The notes: a model not told the origin generated them from the sequence alone. A stretch of 41,098 nt of DNA from Enterococcus lemanii (GCF_016909125.1 NZ_JAFBFD010000032.1:1-41098); one strand, 5' to 3'; numbered from the stretch's first letter, positions 16,514 through 24,916 are shown. Made by a program: numbers and translations.

Positions 16514-17170
16514 TCATTCGATTTTATTTTCTAAAATCAACTCCGGTTTCAAAACAAGAATTTTACGACCCACAAAACGAATTGCACCAATTTCACGTAA
16601 ATGTTGCAGCATACGATTGACACTACTCGCCGATGTGATCCCGCAAAAACGAGCTAAATCATCATTGGTAATGACAAAATCAATTAAGTGTCCTCCTTCA
16701 ACCTCGCGTCCAAATAGCGTCATTAATTCATCCAATTGTGTACAAATCGCGCCGAATTTACCATTCATTAACATTTGCTGCATTTTTTTGATGGAATACA
16801 ATAAATAATCACGGTAATACTCATTAACATAACGTTGCAATTCTGGGTTTTGATTTACGTCTTGCCAAAATTTAACCCGATCAATTTGATAAAGTTTGGC
16901 TTCTTTTGATTCGATTCGAATATTAAAAGGGGCATCCGTAAATTGCGAATACTCATCGCGTAAAATCGAGACAATCTCAACCGTATTAATATAACGCAAA
17001 TTAAATTCGCGCCCTTCCCGCGTAATCATGCTCGTCTTAATAATGCCTTCTTTTAAAATATAAACATAACGGTCTTGCAACCCTTCATAAGTCAAATATT
17101 TTTTCTTTTCTTTCACAATCACTGGAAAATTCCCTTGTTCTAAGTATTTTTTCAACAACTCTTGTTTCAT
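16514..17170 (-). CDS. Crp/Fnr-family regulator, PrfA/Ers-like
   Basis: 218 residues. An N-terminal cyclic-nucleotide-binding-type beta barrel covers about 15-110 (YVYILKEGIIKTSMITREGREFNLRYI); it lacks Fnr cysteines in the usual N-terminal cluster. A long dimer helix follows (RDYLLYSIKKMQQML), then a winged helix-turn-helix near 160-210 (FVITNDDLARFCGITSASSVNRMLQHLREIGAIRFV). The start at 17170 follows AGGGGTG; upstream in-frame ATGs lack a good site. The protein reads like the PrfA-related regulators of Listeria and Enterococcus. It is divergent from an MFS gene followed by a short gene, which recalls (from memory) the Ers-controlled ef0082-ef0083 pair of E. faecalis. A PrfA-box-like palindrome lies between the two. 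Confidence 0.85.
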   Translation of the reverse strand: MKQELLKKYLEQGNFPVIVKEKKKYLTYEGLQDRYVYILKEGIIKTSMITREGREFNLRYINTVEIVSILRDEYSQFTDAPFNIRIESKEAKLYQIDRVKFWQDVNQNPELQRYVNEYYRDYLLYSIKKMQQMLMNGKFGAICTQLDELMTLFGREVEGGHLIDFVITNDDLARFCGITSASSVNRMLQHLREIGAIRFVGRKILVLKPELILENKIE

Positions 17171-17229
17171 TTTTACACCCCTACTTCCTTGATTCTTAGC
17201 CATTAAACCTCTTTTTCTTACAAAAAACA

Positions 17230-17243
17230 ATGACAAATGTTGA
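17230..17243. promoter_or_regulatory. PrfA/Ers-type operator
   Basis: ATGACAAATGTTGA, an inverted repeat around AA that matches 9 of 12 fixed positions of the PrfA consensus TTAACANNTGTTAA. It sits 68 bp ahead of the MFS start and 60 bp ahead of the Crp-type gene start, so it could control either or both. Confidence 0.5.
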
Positions 17244-17310
17244 GAATTTTTGCTAGCAAGATAATTCATTTTTTTCTTTATTTTTTTTTAGTATTTTAAG
17301 AAGGTAAAAA

Positions 17311-18543
17311 ATGAAAATGAAAGTAGGAAATTTCATGGAAGAAAAACCGACGAAACTATTTAACAAAGGTTTTATCAGCATTACCCTCATTAACTTTGTC
17401 GTCTATCTCGTCTATTATTTGTTGATGGTTATCATCGCCGTCATCGCTCAAGACCAACTACACGCCACTCTTGGACAAGCAGGTTTGGCTTCTGGTATCT
17501 ATATTATCGGTACTTTACTTGCTCGGCTTTTTATGGGGAAAGTGCTTGAACTTTGGGGCCGAAAAGGGATGCTCCGCTATGGTTCGCTTTTTTATTTACT
17601 GACAACTGTTGCTTACTTTTTTATCCCAAACATTCAAGTCTTATATCTTGTCCGTTTATTGAATGGTTTTGGTTACGGAACCGTTTCAACGGCCACAAAC
17701 GCGATTGTCACGGCTTATATTCCAAATGCTAAACACGGAGAAGGCATCAATTATTATGGTTTAAGTACCAGTCTAGCTGCCGCAATTGGCCCTTTTATCG
17801 GAATGATTCTTTTAAATACTGCTGATTTTAAAGTTATTATCGGATTTTCAGCGATTTTAATCTTAATTACAACAATTGCTAGCTTCGTTTTCCCCGTCAA
17901 AAATATTGTTCTTTCTAAAGAACATCAGGCGACATTACAATCTTGGAAATTAGAGAGCTTCATCGAAAAGAAAGTCTTTTTCATCTCATTTGTCGCTTTC
18001 TTTATGGGTTTAGCTTACTCAAGCGTACTAGCATTCTTGTCTTCTTATGCCAAAGTTATTGACTTAGTAACCGCAAGTTCATACTTTTTTGTTGTTTATG
18101 CCTTAGTAATTACCGCGACTCGTCCAATGACCGGTCGAATTTTTGACCGTAAAGGCGAAGATGCCGTCATGTATCCTAGCTTTTTATTTTTAACAGCTGG
18201 TCTCTTTTTGCTTAGCATTACCCATGCAAGTTGGATGTTGTTATTAGCCGGTGCTTTTATTGGCCTAGGCTACGGTACTTTTATGTCAAATGGTCAAGCG
18301 GTTTGTCTAAAATACGTTCGCAACCACCATCGCGTTGGGATTGCCTTATCCACTTATTTTATTGGCTTAGATTTAGGCCTAGGTGTCGGCCCTTATTTAT
18401 TAGGTGAACTTCAAAATTTCTTAGATTTTTCAGGCGTTTATTTATTTGCCGGTGCTATCCCTATTTTTTGCTTAATTATTTATAAACTCTTTTACCATCC
18501 TACAAAAAATGTACTTGGTCAAGTTAACATGGAGGAAAACTGA
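17311..18543 (+). CDS. MFS transporter, probable target of the adjacent Crp-type regulator
   Basis: 410 residues from the first ATG, or 402 from the ATG at 17335; both have ribosome sites (GAAGG and AGTAGG). Twelve membrane segments are visible. MFS motif A appears as GLASGIYIIGTLLARLFMGKVLELWGRKGML. The second-half repeat is ATRPMTGRIFDRKGEDAV. The type is closest to drug/metabolite-efflux or staphylopine-like MFS proteins, not sugar symporters; substrate unknown. The last codons overlap the start of a 66-codon gene (TGATG), so the two are translationally coupled. Divergent from the Crp-type gene with a PrfA-like box between. Confidence 0.85.
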   Translation: MKMKVGNFMEEKPTKLFNKGFISITLINFVVYLVYYLLMVIIAVIAQDQLHATLGQAGLASGIYIIGTLLARLFMGKVLELWGRKGMLRYGSLFYLLTTVAYFFIPNIQVLYLVRLLNGFGYGTVSTATNAIVTAYIPNAKHGEGINYYGLSTSLAAAIGPFIGMILLNTADFKVIIGFSAILILITTIASFVFPVKNIVLSKEHQATLQSWKLESFIEKKVFFISFVAFFMGLAYSSVLAFLSSYAKVIDLVTASSYFFVVYALVITATRPMTGRIFDRKGEDAVMYPSFLFLTAGLFLLSITHASWMLLLAGAFIGLGYGTFMSNGQAVCLKYVRNHHRVGIALSTYFIGLDLGLGVGPYLLGELQNFLDFSGVYLFAGAIPIFCLIIYKLFYHPTKNVLGQVNMEEN

Positions 18544-18743
18544 TGAAAGCAACTGCTAAAACCATTCAACCGCTCGAAACAAATCGGACGCAACAAATCT
18601 TGCAACAAATTTTAATGCAATTAAATGAAACGAACCAGCGTCTTCAAACCATAGAGTTAGAAGAACTTCATGCCAAAGAAGAACAACAAAAACAACTCGC
18701 ACAACTCGTACAAATGATACGTAATGATAATTTTATTGGTTAG
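18543..18743 (+). CDS. Small coiled-coil protein coupled to the MFS gene
   Basis: 66 residues, soluble, very rich in Gln, Leu and Glu: QQILQQILMQLNETNQRLQ followed by ELHAKEEQQKQLAQLVQMI. The heptad pattern predicts a coiled coil over most of its length. Its ribosome site GGAGG lies within the end of the MFS gene, and the start overlaps that stop. A terminator follows at once. No known domain recognised. The coupling suggests it binds or regulates the transporter, or is a small partner made in equal amount. Confidence 0.75.
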   Translation: MKATAKTIQPLETNRTQQILQQILMQLNETNQRLQTIELEELHAKEEQQKQLAQLVQMIRNDNFIG

Positions 18744-18787
18744 AAAACAAGCAGCCTCCTAATTACAAGAGGCTGCTTGTTTTTTTA
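18744..18787. terminator. Bidirectional terminator
   Basis: AAACAAGCAGCCTC / GAGGCTGCTTGTTT with a 10-base loop and T runs on both sides. It ends the MFS operon and the convergent adhesin gene. Confidence 0.9.
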
Positions 18788-18797
18788 TTCTTTTAAT

Positions 18798-20465
18798 TTA
18801 TTTATTTTCACGTATTCTATTAATAACTACAGAAAACAAACCTAAGAAAGAAAGACCAATCATACTCAACACTTGGTTAATTGTCGTCGCTTCGCCTGTT
18901 TGTGGTAATGTTTGTTGCGTCACAGTCGTTGCTTCAACAGCCGTTTGAACTGGTGCTGGTATTGTTTCTGGTGCTTCTGTTGGTTTTTCTTCTGGTGTTT
19001 CTTCCGGTGTTTCTTCTGGTGTTTCTTCTGGTGTTTCTTCTGGTGTTTCTTCTGGTGTTTCTTCTGGCGTTTCTGCCGCATTGTAGACGCCGATTACTTC
19101 AATTGAGTTTTCTGGAATGAAGCCGCTTGGATCGCCAACCCAGTGTGAGAAGAGGTAACCTTCAATCATTTTTTGTAATGCAGCATACTCAGAACCCGGT
19201 TCGCCATCAAAAATTTGATTTGGTGCAATTGGATTGCCAGCGCTATCTTGATAAAGAATCGTTACTAATCCAGTTGATTGTAAACTACCGGATGAAATTG
19301 CCACAAACGAATCCAATATACGGTCACTCGCATCAGCAATAACAATTTTAATATGGTTGACAACACCCGGATTTACGTAAGCTTCAATTGGTAAAACAAC
19401 CGTTAAGCCGCCATAATCTGTCCCTGGCAATTTCGGTAACGTTCCTTCGCGATTATCAATAAAAAATTCAACATTTTTTACTGGGTCCCCAAGATTTCTT
19501 CCTGCATGAATATTGTTAATCGCTACAAATTCAGCTGTTCCTGGAATAAGGGCGGTATTTACACCATTTACAAAGAAAGCAAAAGCATCATTGTAATTGG
19601 AATTCACATAGACTGGATACTCTCTTGAACCAAAAACATAATTAAACTTCAAAATTGAATACAAAGGAACAAAATCAAACTCCAAAACAACTGCATCATA
19701 AGTTGTACGCTCTACAAACGCTGTTAAATCAGCATCTCCAGGCGTACCTAGCGAAGAGTTTTCAGTATAAACATCCCCACTTGATAATAAAATTCCTGAA
19801 CCAAAATTAAAAACATCTGACCCGTTGGTAAACTTCGCAATGGCATTCGGTGATCCTGTTAAAATGACATTTGAAATCGTTAAACTATCATCACCTAATA
19901 AATAAGAGACATATTCTTCTGGTGTCGCTGCTGACAATTCAATATTAGAGATATTTTCTTCCTCAGCAAGTAGCATCGGTTCGTCTTCTTCATCAAAAAG
20001 AGCCATCATCGCGAAGTTTTCGACACCAAGTTCTTCTTCTTCGATAAAAGGTACGATAAGTTCGTCTTCCTCTGTAATTGCTTCTTCTACGGCTTCTACT
20101 TCGTCTAATGCTACTTCTGGTGCTATAGGAGGGATTTCGGTCTCTTCAATCCACTCGCTGGGCTCTTCTGCACCTTCTGCTTCATCCTCGTTCATCTCAT
20201 TTTCTAGCGGTTCGCTGGCAACGACTTCTTCTGGTATAGGGATTTCTTCTTCAATTACAGGGCCAATAAACGTGGAATCTTCTACAATAGGTTCTTCTAC
20301 CGCAGCAACAAATTCAATTAAAACGCTTTCTACATTTGCTGCTTCCGTTACCTCTTCTACCGCTAGCGTTGGATCGTCATCCGCTAATACATGAGCTACT
20401 GGCAACAGCGAAGGACCGAATAATGCAACCGTCGATAGTAGTTGAAAAATACGTTTTGTCTTCAT
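18798..20465 (-). CDS. LPQTG-anchored surface protein with choice-of-anchor L-like and MucBP-like domains
   Basis: 555 residues. A signal peptide covers about 1-28 (basic MKTKR, hydrophobic core, cleavage near VLADD). Residues 30-180 are extremely acidic, with many EEE and EVEAVEE runs. Residues about 190-390 resemble the choice-of-anchor L adhesin domain: ITGSPNA-like start, FGSGILLSSGDV, LEFDFVPLYSILKFNYVFGSREYPVYVN, NDAFAFFVNGVN and DSFVAISSGSL. A MucBP-like beta repeat follows (VTILYQDSAGNPI...GEPGSEY). Next are about seven TPEE tetrapeptide repeats spanning the wall, then LPQTG (520-524), a hydrophobic helix and a positive tail for sortase. The ATG at 20465 follows AGAAAGGTG by about six bases. 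Probable adhesin; ligand unknown. Confidence 0.88.
   Translation of the reverse strand: MKTKRIFQLLSTVALFGPSLLPVAHVLADDDPTLAVEEVTEAANVESVLIEFVAAVEEPIVEDSTFIGPVIEEEIPIPEEVVASEPLENEMNEDEAEGAEEPSEWIEETEIPPIAPEVALDEVEAVEEAITEEDELIVPFIEEEELGVENFAMMALFDEEDEPMLLAEEENISNIELSAATPEEYVSYLLGDDSLTISNVILTGSPNAIAKFTNGSDVFNFGSGILLSSGDVYTENSSLGTPGDADLTAFVERTTYDAVVLEFDFVPLYSILKFNYVFGSREYPVYVNSNYNDAFAFFVNGVNTALIPGTAEFVAINNIHAGRNLGDPVKNVEFFIDNREGTLPKLPGTDYGGLTVVLPIEAYVNPGVVNHIKIVIADASDRILDSFVAISSGSLQSTGLVTILYQDSAGNPIAPNQIFDGEPGSEYAALQKMIEGYLFSHWVGDPSGFIPENSIEVIGVYNAAETPEETPEETPEETPEETPEETPEETPEEKPTEAPETIPAPVQTAVEATTVTQQTLPQTGEATTINQVLSMIGLSFLGLFSVVINRIRENK
18986..19072 (-). repeat. 12-bp tandem repeat encoding TPEE
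   Basis: About seven copies of a 12-base unit (plus-strand TCTTCTGGTGTT with single changes) inside the adhesin gene. It encodes the proline/glutamate wall-spanning stalk. Unit number may vary between strains by slippage without shifting the frame. Confidence 0.85.
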
Positions 20466-20540
20466 CATTAACACCTTTCTTTCTAGTCTTCTCAAATGAA
20501 CTAGTCAAAAAATGCTCTACCCCTTCTAATCTAACTTTCC

Positions 20541-20582
20541 ATCAAAATTTATTTTCGTTATTTTATAACAATAAATTTTGAT
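20541..20582. repeat. Long AT-rich perfect hairpin upstream of the adhesin gene
   Basis: ATCAAAATTTATT (20541-20553) is the exact reverse complement of 20570-20582. Inside it GTTAT (20557-20561) pairs with ATAAC (20565-20569). It lies 75 bp upstream of the adhesin ATG. It could be a 5' UTR stability element, a protein-binding site or a decayed terminator. Confidence 0.5.
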
Positions 20583-20854
20583 TGCACATTAAGCGCCAAA
20601 CAACCAACAACTTAATTATATATTACTTTATTTTATCAGAAAATTCCAATAATAAGGCGTCGGTTATCGTTATGTCTGTTATTTTTATCTCGATACTTTC
20701 TATTTTTCTTATATACATTCAGACATTGTGAAATCAAATCAATGAAAATAACACCTGTTTAAAAAATAACGATATTAATTCCAATAGTTTTTTTCTTAAC
20801 TTTCATTTTTCTTTTCCTTTCTCTATACTGTAATTAGACAAAGGAGGAACGCGC
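20583..20854. other. AT-rich intergenic region without a recognised gene
   Basis: Divergent promoter region between the adhesin gene and the gene at 20855. I see a -10-like TATACT at 20824-20829 for the plus-strand gene with a poor -35. No ORF with a ribosome site, no cre and no RNA fold that I recognise. Confidence 0.4.
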
Positions 20855-21499
20855 ATGACTTTACCAGCAAACTATGCTAAAATTTTCAAACGAGATTGCT
20901 TTACTTTCAAACAATTAAAAGAACAACTTTCAACCGAAGAAATCGAGCAAATTAAAATAGAATATAAAACCGTGTGGCAAGCTTGGAAAGAGCTACACTT
21001 AACAATATACAGCCAATTTGAAAATACTTTCGAACGACCAAAAATTGAAAGTTGGACGAACGGCTGGAATTTAAGAAATCATTTTTGGGCTGCCTATCGA
21101 CTAAAAGATGCCCCCAAAAGTAATGCTTGTCTAGGTGTTTTGATTAATCGCAAACAGCTTCAAATTTATTTGATGTTCCAACATTATAAAAGTGAGCAAC
21201 GGGTAGGACTTGCTACTGATTATAATCAATTACTCCAACAAATCCCTACTTGGAGACAAACAGTTGACTGTAGACATTATCAAATTTGGCCACAACAAGA
21301 ACATGAATTAGACGACCATTTGCCGTTAAGTACGTATTTAAATGCACCTGTTTTACAGGAACAATTAGAAAAAGAAATAATCGATACAAGTTTTCAATTA
21401 GGGAAAGTTTACTACCATGACGTCCCTACGGAAGAAATTGAACAAGTCATCACCAAGGCTTTAAGAGAATTATTGCCGCTTTTGCAAGCTTGTAAATAA
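20855..21499 (+). CDS. Uncharacterised cytoplasmic protein (possible HI_0552 family)
   Basis: 214 residues with AAAGGAGGAAC before the ATG, so clearly translated. There is no signal peptide or membrane helix. Distinct stretches are TFKQLKEQLSTEEIEQIK, ESWTNGWNLRNHFWAAYRLKD, ACLGVLINRKQLQIYLMFQHYKS and YNQLLQQIPTW. The length and the ...SWTNGW..R.HFW..YR pattern remind me of the HI_0552-type family of unknown function often annotated in lactic acid bacteria; this is a weak memory match. Monocistronic, ended by the terminator at 21497-21545. No functional clue from its neighbours. Confidence 0.65.
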   Translation: MTLPANYAKIFKRDCFTFKQLKEQLSTEEIEQIKIEYKTVWQAWKELHLTIYSQFENTFERPKIESWTNGWNLRNHFWAAYRLKDAPKSNACLGVLINRKQLQIYLMFQHYKSEQRVGLATDYNQLLQQIPTWRQTVDCRHYQIWPQQEHELDDHLPLSTYLNAPVLQEQLEKEIIDTSFQLGKVYYHDVPTEEIEQVITKALRELLPLLQACK

Positions 21500-21545
21500 A
21501 AATACGCGAAGACATTTTTTATCATTTGCCTTCGCGTATTTTTCA
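21497..21545. terminator. Bidirectional terminator
   Basis: AATACGCGAAG (21501-21511) pairs with CTTCGCGTATT (21530-21540), with A and T runs outside. Shared by two convergent genes. Confidence 0.85.
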
Positions 21546-21552
21546 ATTATGA

Positions 21553-22620
21553 TTACCACCAAAGATCCTGGCTATTCCCGTTTTTTATCTTTTTAATTGC
21601 CACATCGACACTTTCTGTGATATCGTCTTTCACGTAACTCAAGTCTTCTTTCGAAAGAACCTTTGCTTTCGCTAAAAACTCATAAAATTTCTTTAATGCT
21701 GCTCCAATGTTCCTCACTTCTGTTACTGTTGGAGAAATCGATTTATGCGGATAAAAATTTTCAATATAATTACACGGTTCATAAGAATCATCTGATATGA
21801 TTTGAATGCCATCGTGAAGTAAGTATTCATTCATAAAAAAACGGACTTCCCCCACATGTCGCTTTATTATGTTATCTCCTAACCCTAAATTTTCTTTTAA
21901 ATAATTTTCAAAAGCTTGCAATACAAGTTCATTATTTGCTCGAATTTCTTTTGCGACTTTTTTATAACCGGCAAAATGTCCTAATCGATACATATAATCT
22001 TCCCATTTCGAAAAATCCTGCCAAGTGACTTCAATCGGCCCTGCTAGGGTTGTTTTTTCTTTCTTTGTTTGAGCGTTGTACTCTTTTTCGACTGGGTTTA
22101 ATTTTAGGTTTTGTTCAATTGCTTTAACGAGCGCTTTCTTAGGATAATAATCCGATAATGAATTCGTCCCACTTTCAGCTAGCCACACCATTAATTTTGC
22201 CTGAATTCGTTCATGACTGACAAACTTTTTCGAGAGTTCAGCCATTCGGATATACATCGTCGTTACTCCTGTGACTTGACGATTAAAACCTGCATTGACT
22301 TCTATCTCCCCGGCAATGTCTAAGTACTGTTGGATTTGCTCATTGGCAATCCCCGCCCAGCGAAAAGCACACCAGATCCCTTCAGTAATCATTTGAGCTA
22401 ATTGTTTCTTACTTTGGGCATTCACATCTGCAATCACGATGGGCATCATCGTCAAGTCGTTCACCAAAACTAAAACTTTCTTCCGATTCACATTATAATA
22501 ATTTGCATGCCACGAAAAAAAGGGATTTGCCGTTGAAAAAGCTTTGCTCGCTTGACTATCGGCCACTTTAGGTAGCGCTGAAAATAAGGGCAATGATTTT
22601 TTAGTTGGGTTAATGATCAT
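21553..22620 (-). CDS. Uncharacterised protein with DUF6933-like N terminus
   Basis: 355 residues; AAAGGAGG lies before the ATG. Residues about 1-165 (MIINPTKKSLPLF, SWHANYYNVNRKKVLVLVNDLT, ITEGIWCAFRWAGI, FNRQVTGVTTMYIRMAE) resemble the DUF6933 domain, a beta-rich fold of unknown role. Residues about 205-330 are helical: FENYLKENLGLGDNIIKRHVGEVRFFMNEYL recalls the SAM-like core-binding domain of tyrosine recombinases, but no catalytic domain (R..HxxR..Y) follows, so it is not an integrase. No membrane segments. Monocistronic. Function unknown. Confidence 0.65.
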   Translation of the reverse strand: MIINPTKKSLPLFSALPKVADSQASKAFSTANPFFSWHANYYNVNRKKVLVLVNDLTMMPIVIADVNAQSKKQLAQMITEGIWCAFRWAGIANEQIQQYLDIAGEIEVNAGFNRQVTGVTTMYIRMAELSKKFVSHERIQAKLMVWLAESGTNSLSDYYPKKALVKAIEQNLKLNPVEKEYNAQTKKEKTTLAGPIEVTWQDFSKWEDYMYRLGHFAGYKKVAKEIRANNELVLQAFENYLKENLGLGDNIIKRHVGEVRFFMNEYLLHDGIQIISDDSYEPCNYIENFYPHKSISPTVTEVRNIGAALKKFYEFLAKAKVLSKEDLSYVKDDITESVDVAIKKIKNGNSQDLWW

Positions 22621-22804
22621 GGTAGGCCTCCTTTAAATTTTTATTAATTGCTCAATACGATTAACAAAACTCTTCTCAGTTAGAACGAGTTTTAGAAATA
22701 TCCTGTTTTTTGCATGATGGTCGTTTATACTTATATCCATGTAAGCTTCTTATCATTACTTTATTATGGCGTAAATAATTGCTAGATGCAATCAATCAAA
22801 AACA

Positions 22805-22897
22805 AAAAAAACAACTAACCTTTTTTGAAATTATACTGTTCTAAAAATCATTGGATTCTTAGAATGAATTATAATTACATCAGTTAGTTGTTTTTTT
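22805..22897. terminator. Extended imperfect hairpin, probably terminating the fuc/rha operon
   Basis: AAAAAAACAACTAAC (22805-22819) pairs perfectly with 22883-22897. Inner arms continue the fold: AATTATA with TATAATT, and TTCTAA with TTAGAA. On the minus strand it ends in AAC and a run of T, just past the rhaD stop. The 93-nt span is large for a terminator. Confidence 0.55.
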
Positions 22898-22899
22898 GA

Positions 22900-23721
22900 T
22901 TAATCTAAATAGTCTTTTCTTGGAATGACTGAAAAACGTTCTGCTAATTGTTTAAATTGTTGATCTGAAATCGCTTGTTTTATGCCTCCTTGTGCTTGCA
23001 CGTAGGTGTAGATTTGTGCAGCTTTTTCTGCTGTTTCTACTAGGCCAAATGCCTCATCTAAGCAATTACCGGCTACGTACACACCATGGTAGGGCCACAA
23101 AACCATCCTCGTGTCTTTCATTTTATCAGCAGTGGCCTCGCCAATTTCATTTGTCCCTGGAACGAGCCAAGGTATAATCGAAACACCCTCTGGAAAAACA
23201 ACTAAGCATTCCGTGCACATTTTCCAAAGTGTACGAGTAAACGCACGTTCATCTAATTCATGCGTGAATGTCATGGCTAATAGATGACTGGCATGATTAT
23301 GCAAAATTACCCGATGCTTCTTGTCTACTGACAAGCGCGAAATATGACTCAATAAATGACTGGGAAGTTCACTTGTTGGCAAAGCACCATTTTCAAATCC
23401 CCAAATAAGTTCTGCTTGCTTTCCATTTTTTGCTATCCGAATAATTCCTAGCCCATCACAAGGATTGCCTTTTATATTTCTAAAGTATTTACCCGATCCT
23501 GTCACTAGGAAATATTTATTAGCTAATTCTTTTACACAAATCGACAATGAAAAAGTTGAAACTACTTTTGTAATATCTAAGTAAGGTTCTAACTCTTCTT
23601 GAGTTAAAAGGTAAGAGATATTTCCTCCATTTCTTTCATCCCAACCATGTTGGTAAGATTGCTCAATTATGTCTAGCATTTGTTTCATAAAATCTGCACA
23701 CATTATTTCTTTGGAAGACAC
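22900..23721 (-). CDS. rhaD: Rhamnulose-1-phosphate aldolase
   Basis: 273 residues, almost the length of E. coli RhaD (274). It splits L-rhamnulose-1-P into dihydroxyacetone phosphate and L-lactaldehyde. Zinc class II aldolase features: GWDERNGGNIS near 26-36, VTGSGKYFRN near 73-82, Glu118 in PTSELPSH, the HNH zinc site (His141, His143) and the WPYHGVYVAG block near 212. GTG start at 23721 with GGAAGG upstream; an in-frame ATG six codons later lacks a better site. Last gene of the deoxyhexose operon, after fucO. Its presence beside fucI and a second aldolase, with no rhaA, is notable. Confidence 0.92.
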   Translation of the reverse strand: MSSKEIMCADFMKQMLDIIEQSYQHGWDERNGGNISYLLTQEELEPYLDITKVVSTFSLSICVKELANKYFLVTGSGKYFRNIKGNPCDGLGIIRIAKNGKQAELIWGFENGALPTSELPSHLLSHISRLSVDKKHRVILHNHASHLLAMTFTHELDERAFTRTLWKMCTECLVVFPEGVSIIPWLVPGTNEIGEATADKMKDTRMVLWPYHGVYVAGNCLDEAFGLVETAEKAAQIYTYVQAQGGIKQAISDQQFKQLAERFSVIPRKDYLD

Positions 23722-23761
23722 CTTTGATTCCTTCCCTTCTAGAACTCAGCTACTAAGTGAC

Positions 23762-24916
23762 TTACATCAAGCTTTGATACAATGCTACAATTTCTTCTAA
23801 TGTTGCTACTCGAGGATTTCCTGGTGTACAAACATCGCGAAAGGCATCTTTAGCAATCGCTGGAAGGTCTTTTTCTTCTACACCAAGTTCTGAAATCGTT
23901 GCTGGAATGCCCACTGCTTTACTTAAATCATCAATGGCTTGACAAGCAGCATCCCGCGCTTCTTCTATCGTTATTTCGTCAGCATTTGCCACACCTAATA
24001 CTCGAGCAATATCTCGGTATTTTTCACCAGTATAGTCTTTGTTGTATTTCATTACGGTTGGCAATAATGCCGCACATGCCACGCCATGAGGAACATTGTA
24101 CCAAGCACTCAAAGGATGGGCCATACCATGAACTAAACCTAGACCTACGTTTGAAAAACCCATTCCTGCAATGTATTGGCCTAGCGCCATTTCTTCACGT
24201 GCTTTTTCATCCCCATTTACTGAATCTCGTAAGGATCGTCCGATGATTTCGATGGCTTTAATATGTAACATATCGCTCATTTCCCAAGCCCCTTGGGTAA
24301 TATACCCTTCAATCGCATGGGTCATAGCATCCATTCCTGTCGCTGCTGCTAATCCTTTTGGCATCCCTAGCATCATATCACTATCAATAAACGCAACAAT
24401 CGGGATATCGTGAGGATCTACACAAACAAACTTACGCTGATTTTGTGCATCGGTAATGACGTAGTTAATGGTCACTTCTGCAGCAGTTCCAGAAGTTGTC
24501 GGTACGGCTAAAATTGGTAAGCATGGATTTTTTGTCTCAGCTACCCCTTCTAAACTTAATACGTCGCTAAATTCTGGATTCGTCACAATAATCCCAATTG
24601 CTTTAGCCGTATCAATTGGGGATCCTCCGCCAATGGCCACAATACAATCGGCTTGCGCTGCTTCGATTGCCTCAACCCCTTCTTTCACATTTTCAATTGT
24701 TGGGTTAGGAACAATCCCATCATAAATTTCATATTCCACGTTTGCGTCATCTAGTAATTGCGTCACTTTTGTGGCTACTTCAAATTTTATTAAATCTTTA
24801 TCCGTAATTACCATCACTTTTTTAAAGCCTCGTGCTTTGATTTCATTTGGGATATTCGCAATTGCCCCTTTACCAAAATAAGCTGTTTCATTTAAAATCA
24901 TTCGATTCACTGTCAT
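23762..24916 (-). CDS. fucO: Lactaldehyde reductase / 1,2-propanediol oxidoreductase
   Basis: 384 residues, an iron-dependent group III alcohol dehydrogenase. It reduces L-lactaldehyde, the product of both aldolases in this operon, to 1,2-propanediol with NADH. Signature blocks: VAIGGGSPIDTAKAIG (NAD binding), PTTSGTAAEVT, and metal ligands in GMDAMTHAIEGY and GLVHGMAHPLSAWYNVPHG (Asp, His, His, His). I use the second ATG (24916), which sits eight bases after AGTAGG; an ATG two codons earlier is only two bases from it. Lies downstream of a stable hairpin that separates it from fucI, so its mRNA level may differ from the upstream genes. Confidence 0.93.
   Translation of the reverse strand: MTVNRMILNETAYFGKGAIANIPNEIKARGFKKVMVITDKDLIKFEVATKVTQLLDDANVEYEIYDGIVPNPTIENVKEGVEAIEAAQADCIVAIGGGSPIDTAKAIGIIVTNPEFSDVLSLEGVAETKNPCLPILAVPTTSGTAAEVTINYVITDAQNQRKFVCVDPHDIPIVAFIDSDMMLGMPKGLAAATGMDAMTHAIEGYITQGAWEMSDMLHIKAIEIIGRSLRDSVNGDEKAREEMALGQYIAGMGFSNVGLGLVHGMAHPLSAWYNVPHGVACAALLPTVMKYNKDYTGEKYRDIARVLGVANADEITIEEARDAACQAIDDLSKAVGIPATISELGVEEKDLPAIAKDAFRDVCTPGNPRVATLEEIVALYQSLM

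Noticed and set aside
18986-19072. Short tandem units as a CRISPR-like array
   Set aside because: The units are contiguous 12-mers without spacers and are in frame within a sortase-anchored protein.
18881-19120. Leu/Val/Phe-rich open frames opposite the adhesin repeats
   Set aside because: They are the antisense of the TPEE-coding tandem repeat, with no ribosome site; repeat composition keeps the frame open.
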